From the NCBI GenBank assembly GCA_937891825.1, contig CALAHN010000155.1, positions 1 to 34,336 of the forward strand: a stretch of DNA of 34,336 nucleotides. Direction: 5' to 3'. The notes beneath the pieces are model-generated. The model ran no database searches and was not told where the DNA came from. It saw only the letters and a list, made by a program, of their open reading frames with translations. Every line of letters starts with the position of its first letter. Position 1 is the stretch's first letter. Positions 33,408 through 34,336 of this stretch are shown here, piece after piece. The stretch is from an uncultured Alphaproteobacteria bacterium. Lineage in GTDB: Bacteria; Pseudomonadota; Alphaproteobacteria; Bin95. Both the position numbers and the translations under genes were made by a program.

Positions 33408-34076
33408 ATGCCAGTCCTCTACCATCTCCCGCTTTCGCCGTTCTGCCGCAAGGTCCGCGTCGCGCTTGGCGAGAAGGGCCTGCCCATCGACCTCAAGGAA
33501 GAACGGGCGTGGGAGCGCAATCGGCGTTTCCTCAGTCTGAACCCGGCGGGCAAGGTCCCGGTGCTGGAAATGGAATCCGGCGACGTCATCGCCGAGTCCC
33601 AGGCGATCGTCGAGTTCATTGAGGAGATGGCGCCGGAGCCGCCATTGCTCGGCGCGACCGCCATCGACCGCGCCGAGACCCGTCGGCTGATCGGCTGGTT
33701 CGATGACAAGTTCTGCCAGGAAGTCACCATGCCGCTATATGGCGAGAAGGTGCTGAAGCGTCAGGCGGGCGTCGGCGCCCCGGATTCGGGCGCCCTTCGC
33801 GCCGGACGCCAGAACTTATCCCAGCATCTGGAGTATATCGCCTGGCTCTGCGACCGGCGGACATGGCTGGCAGGCGACCACTTTTCGCTGGCTGACATCG
33901 CGGCCGGCGCGCATCTCTCGGTGATCGACTTCCTGGGCGATGTGCCCTGGGACCGGTTCGACGGCGCCAAGCTCTGGTATCAGCGGATCAAATCGCGCCC
34001 AAGCTTCCGCCCGCTCCTGGCCGACCGGGTCACCGGCTTCCAGCCGCCCGCCCACTACGCCAATCTCGATTTTTAG
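33408..34076 (+). CDS. Glutathione S-transferase family protein
   Basis: The protein has 222 residues from ATG 33408; the frame extends upstream but overlaps the previous gene. The N-terminal thioredoxin-fold domain has YHLPLSPFCRKVRVALGEKG, with Ser-Pro-Phe-Cys as the likely glutathione-site motif. NPAGKVPVLE with the cis-Pro and VIAESQAIVEFIEE with the Glu-Ser glutathione contact follow. The all-helical C-terminal domain contains LAGDHFSLADIAAGAHLSVIDFLG, the N-capping box. It is cytoplasmic, and its substrate is unknown. It is 58 bp after the lipid locus and need not belong to it. Confidence 0.88.
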   Translation: MPVLYHLPLSPFCRKVRVALGEKGLPIDLKEERAWERNRRFLSLNPAGKVPVLEMESGDVIAESQAIVEFIEEMAPEPPLLGATAIDRAETRRLIGWFDDKFCQEVTMPLYGEKVLKRQAGVGAPDSGALRAGRQNLSQHLEYIAWLCDRRTWLAGDHFSLADIAAGAHLSVIDFLGDVPWDRFDGAKLWYQRIKSRPSFRPLLADRVTGFQPPAHYANLDF

Positions 34077-34088
34077 CGAACGTTTCGT

Positions 34089-34336
34089 TCAGAGCGCCGG
34101 CGCAAGCATTCCCGCGCGGACGCCGTCCAGCAGCGCCGCGGTTTCCGCCCTGAGCCTGCCGATTTCACCCGCGCTGTCCAACGCCCGCAATAGCGCGAGC
34201 CGCGTCAGGAAATCGTCCGGGCGGAGCGCCGCCCCTGCCTCGGCGGCGGCTAGCGCCGCCTTGTGCCGCCCGCCCGCGACCAGCGCCGCCGTCAGCAACG
34301 CCCCAGCGACGCGGCCGCCTCCCGCCCGCGCCGCCA
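34089..34336 (-). CDS. C-terminal part of a probable TPR-repeat protein (cut by window edge)
   Basis: The minus-strand frame is open from the right edge to a stop at 34089-34091, giving about 82 residues. The sequence LVAGGRHKAALAAAEAGAALRPDD, then FLTRLALLRALDSAGE, has the paired-helix, Ala-x-x-x-x-Pro spacing of tetratricopeptide repeats. The start lies outside the window. It converges on the glutathione-transferase gene, with a small GAACG/CGTTC hairpin (34078-34090) between the stops. Confidence 0.55.
   Translation of the reverse strand, partial: AARAGGGRVAGALLTAALVAGGRHKAALAAAEAGAALRPDDFLTRLALLRALDSAGEIGRLRAETAALLDGVRAGMLAPAL

Overview
The window is GC-rich, tightly packed chromosomal DNA from a Gram-negative bacterium, most likely an alphaproteobacterium of Rhodospirillales type. 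The signs are a GapR/DUF2312 nucleoid protein, LptF/LptG-type permeases, a class A penicillin-binding protein 1A, CobT, and many GTG starts with 4-bp stop/start overlaps. I see no insertion sequence, prophage, CRISPR array or rRNA. The only RNA gene found is a tRNA-Thr(UGU).

Layout. 1-2678 (minus): the N-terminal half of an Mrr-type restriction protein cut by the window edge, a solitary PhnM-like amidohydrolase and a nitronate monooxygenase. 2840-5779 (plus): cysS and a BON-MscS mechanosensitive channel. 5800-10702 (minus): gpsA, a TcuA-like flavoprotein, a lactonase-like metallo-beta-lactamase-fold hydrolase, an exported cyclase-family hydrolase and a small winged-helix-like protein. 10805-12087 (plus): an iron-regulated unit with a palindromic Fur-like site, a 51-residue ORF and an Fe3+-binding periplasmic protein, closed by a hairpin. 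12178-14640 (minus): a PBP1A-type synthase and gapR. 14865-19830 (plus): a large RTX protein with two copies of an unrecognised domain, purU, lepA and tRNA-Thr. 19903-23295: cobT diverging from an alpha-ribazole-phosphatase-like gene and a benzoylformate-decarboxylase-like ThDP enzyme. 23308-26422: an F420-type LLM oxidoreductase, an FAD monooxygenase, a DUF2889 protein and a small unknown.

The most interesting part is 26449-33349, two divergent, tightly overlapped gene sets that look like one lipid system. Leftward are a membrane fatty-acid-hydroxylase/sterol-desaturase protein, a GNAT-fold acyltransferase-like protein and an NTP transferase. Rightward are LptF-like and LptG-like permeases, a diacylglycerol-kinase-fold lipid kinase and a polymerase-beta-like nucleotidyltransferase. 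This set resembles the functions known from Caulobacter ceramide-phosphoglycerate synthesis (GNAT-fold ceramide synthase, lipid kinase). My inference is that it makes, decorates and exports an unusual anionic lipid, possibly a sphingolipid, with its own LptFG-type permease. No serine palmitoyltransferase is present in the window, so the substrate is unproven. The window ends with a glutathione-transferase-family gene and the C-terminus of a probable TPR protein.
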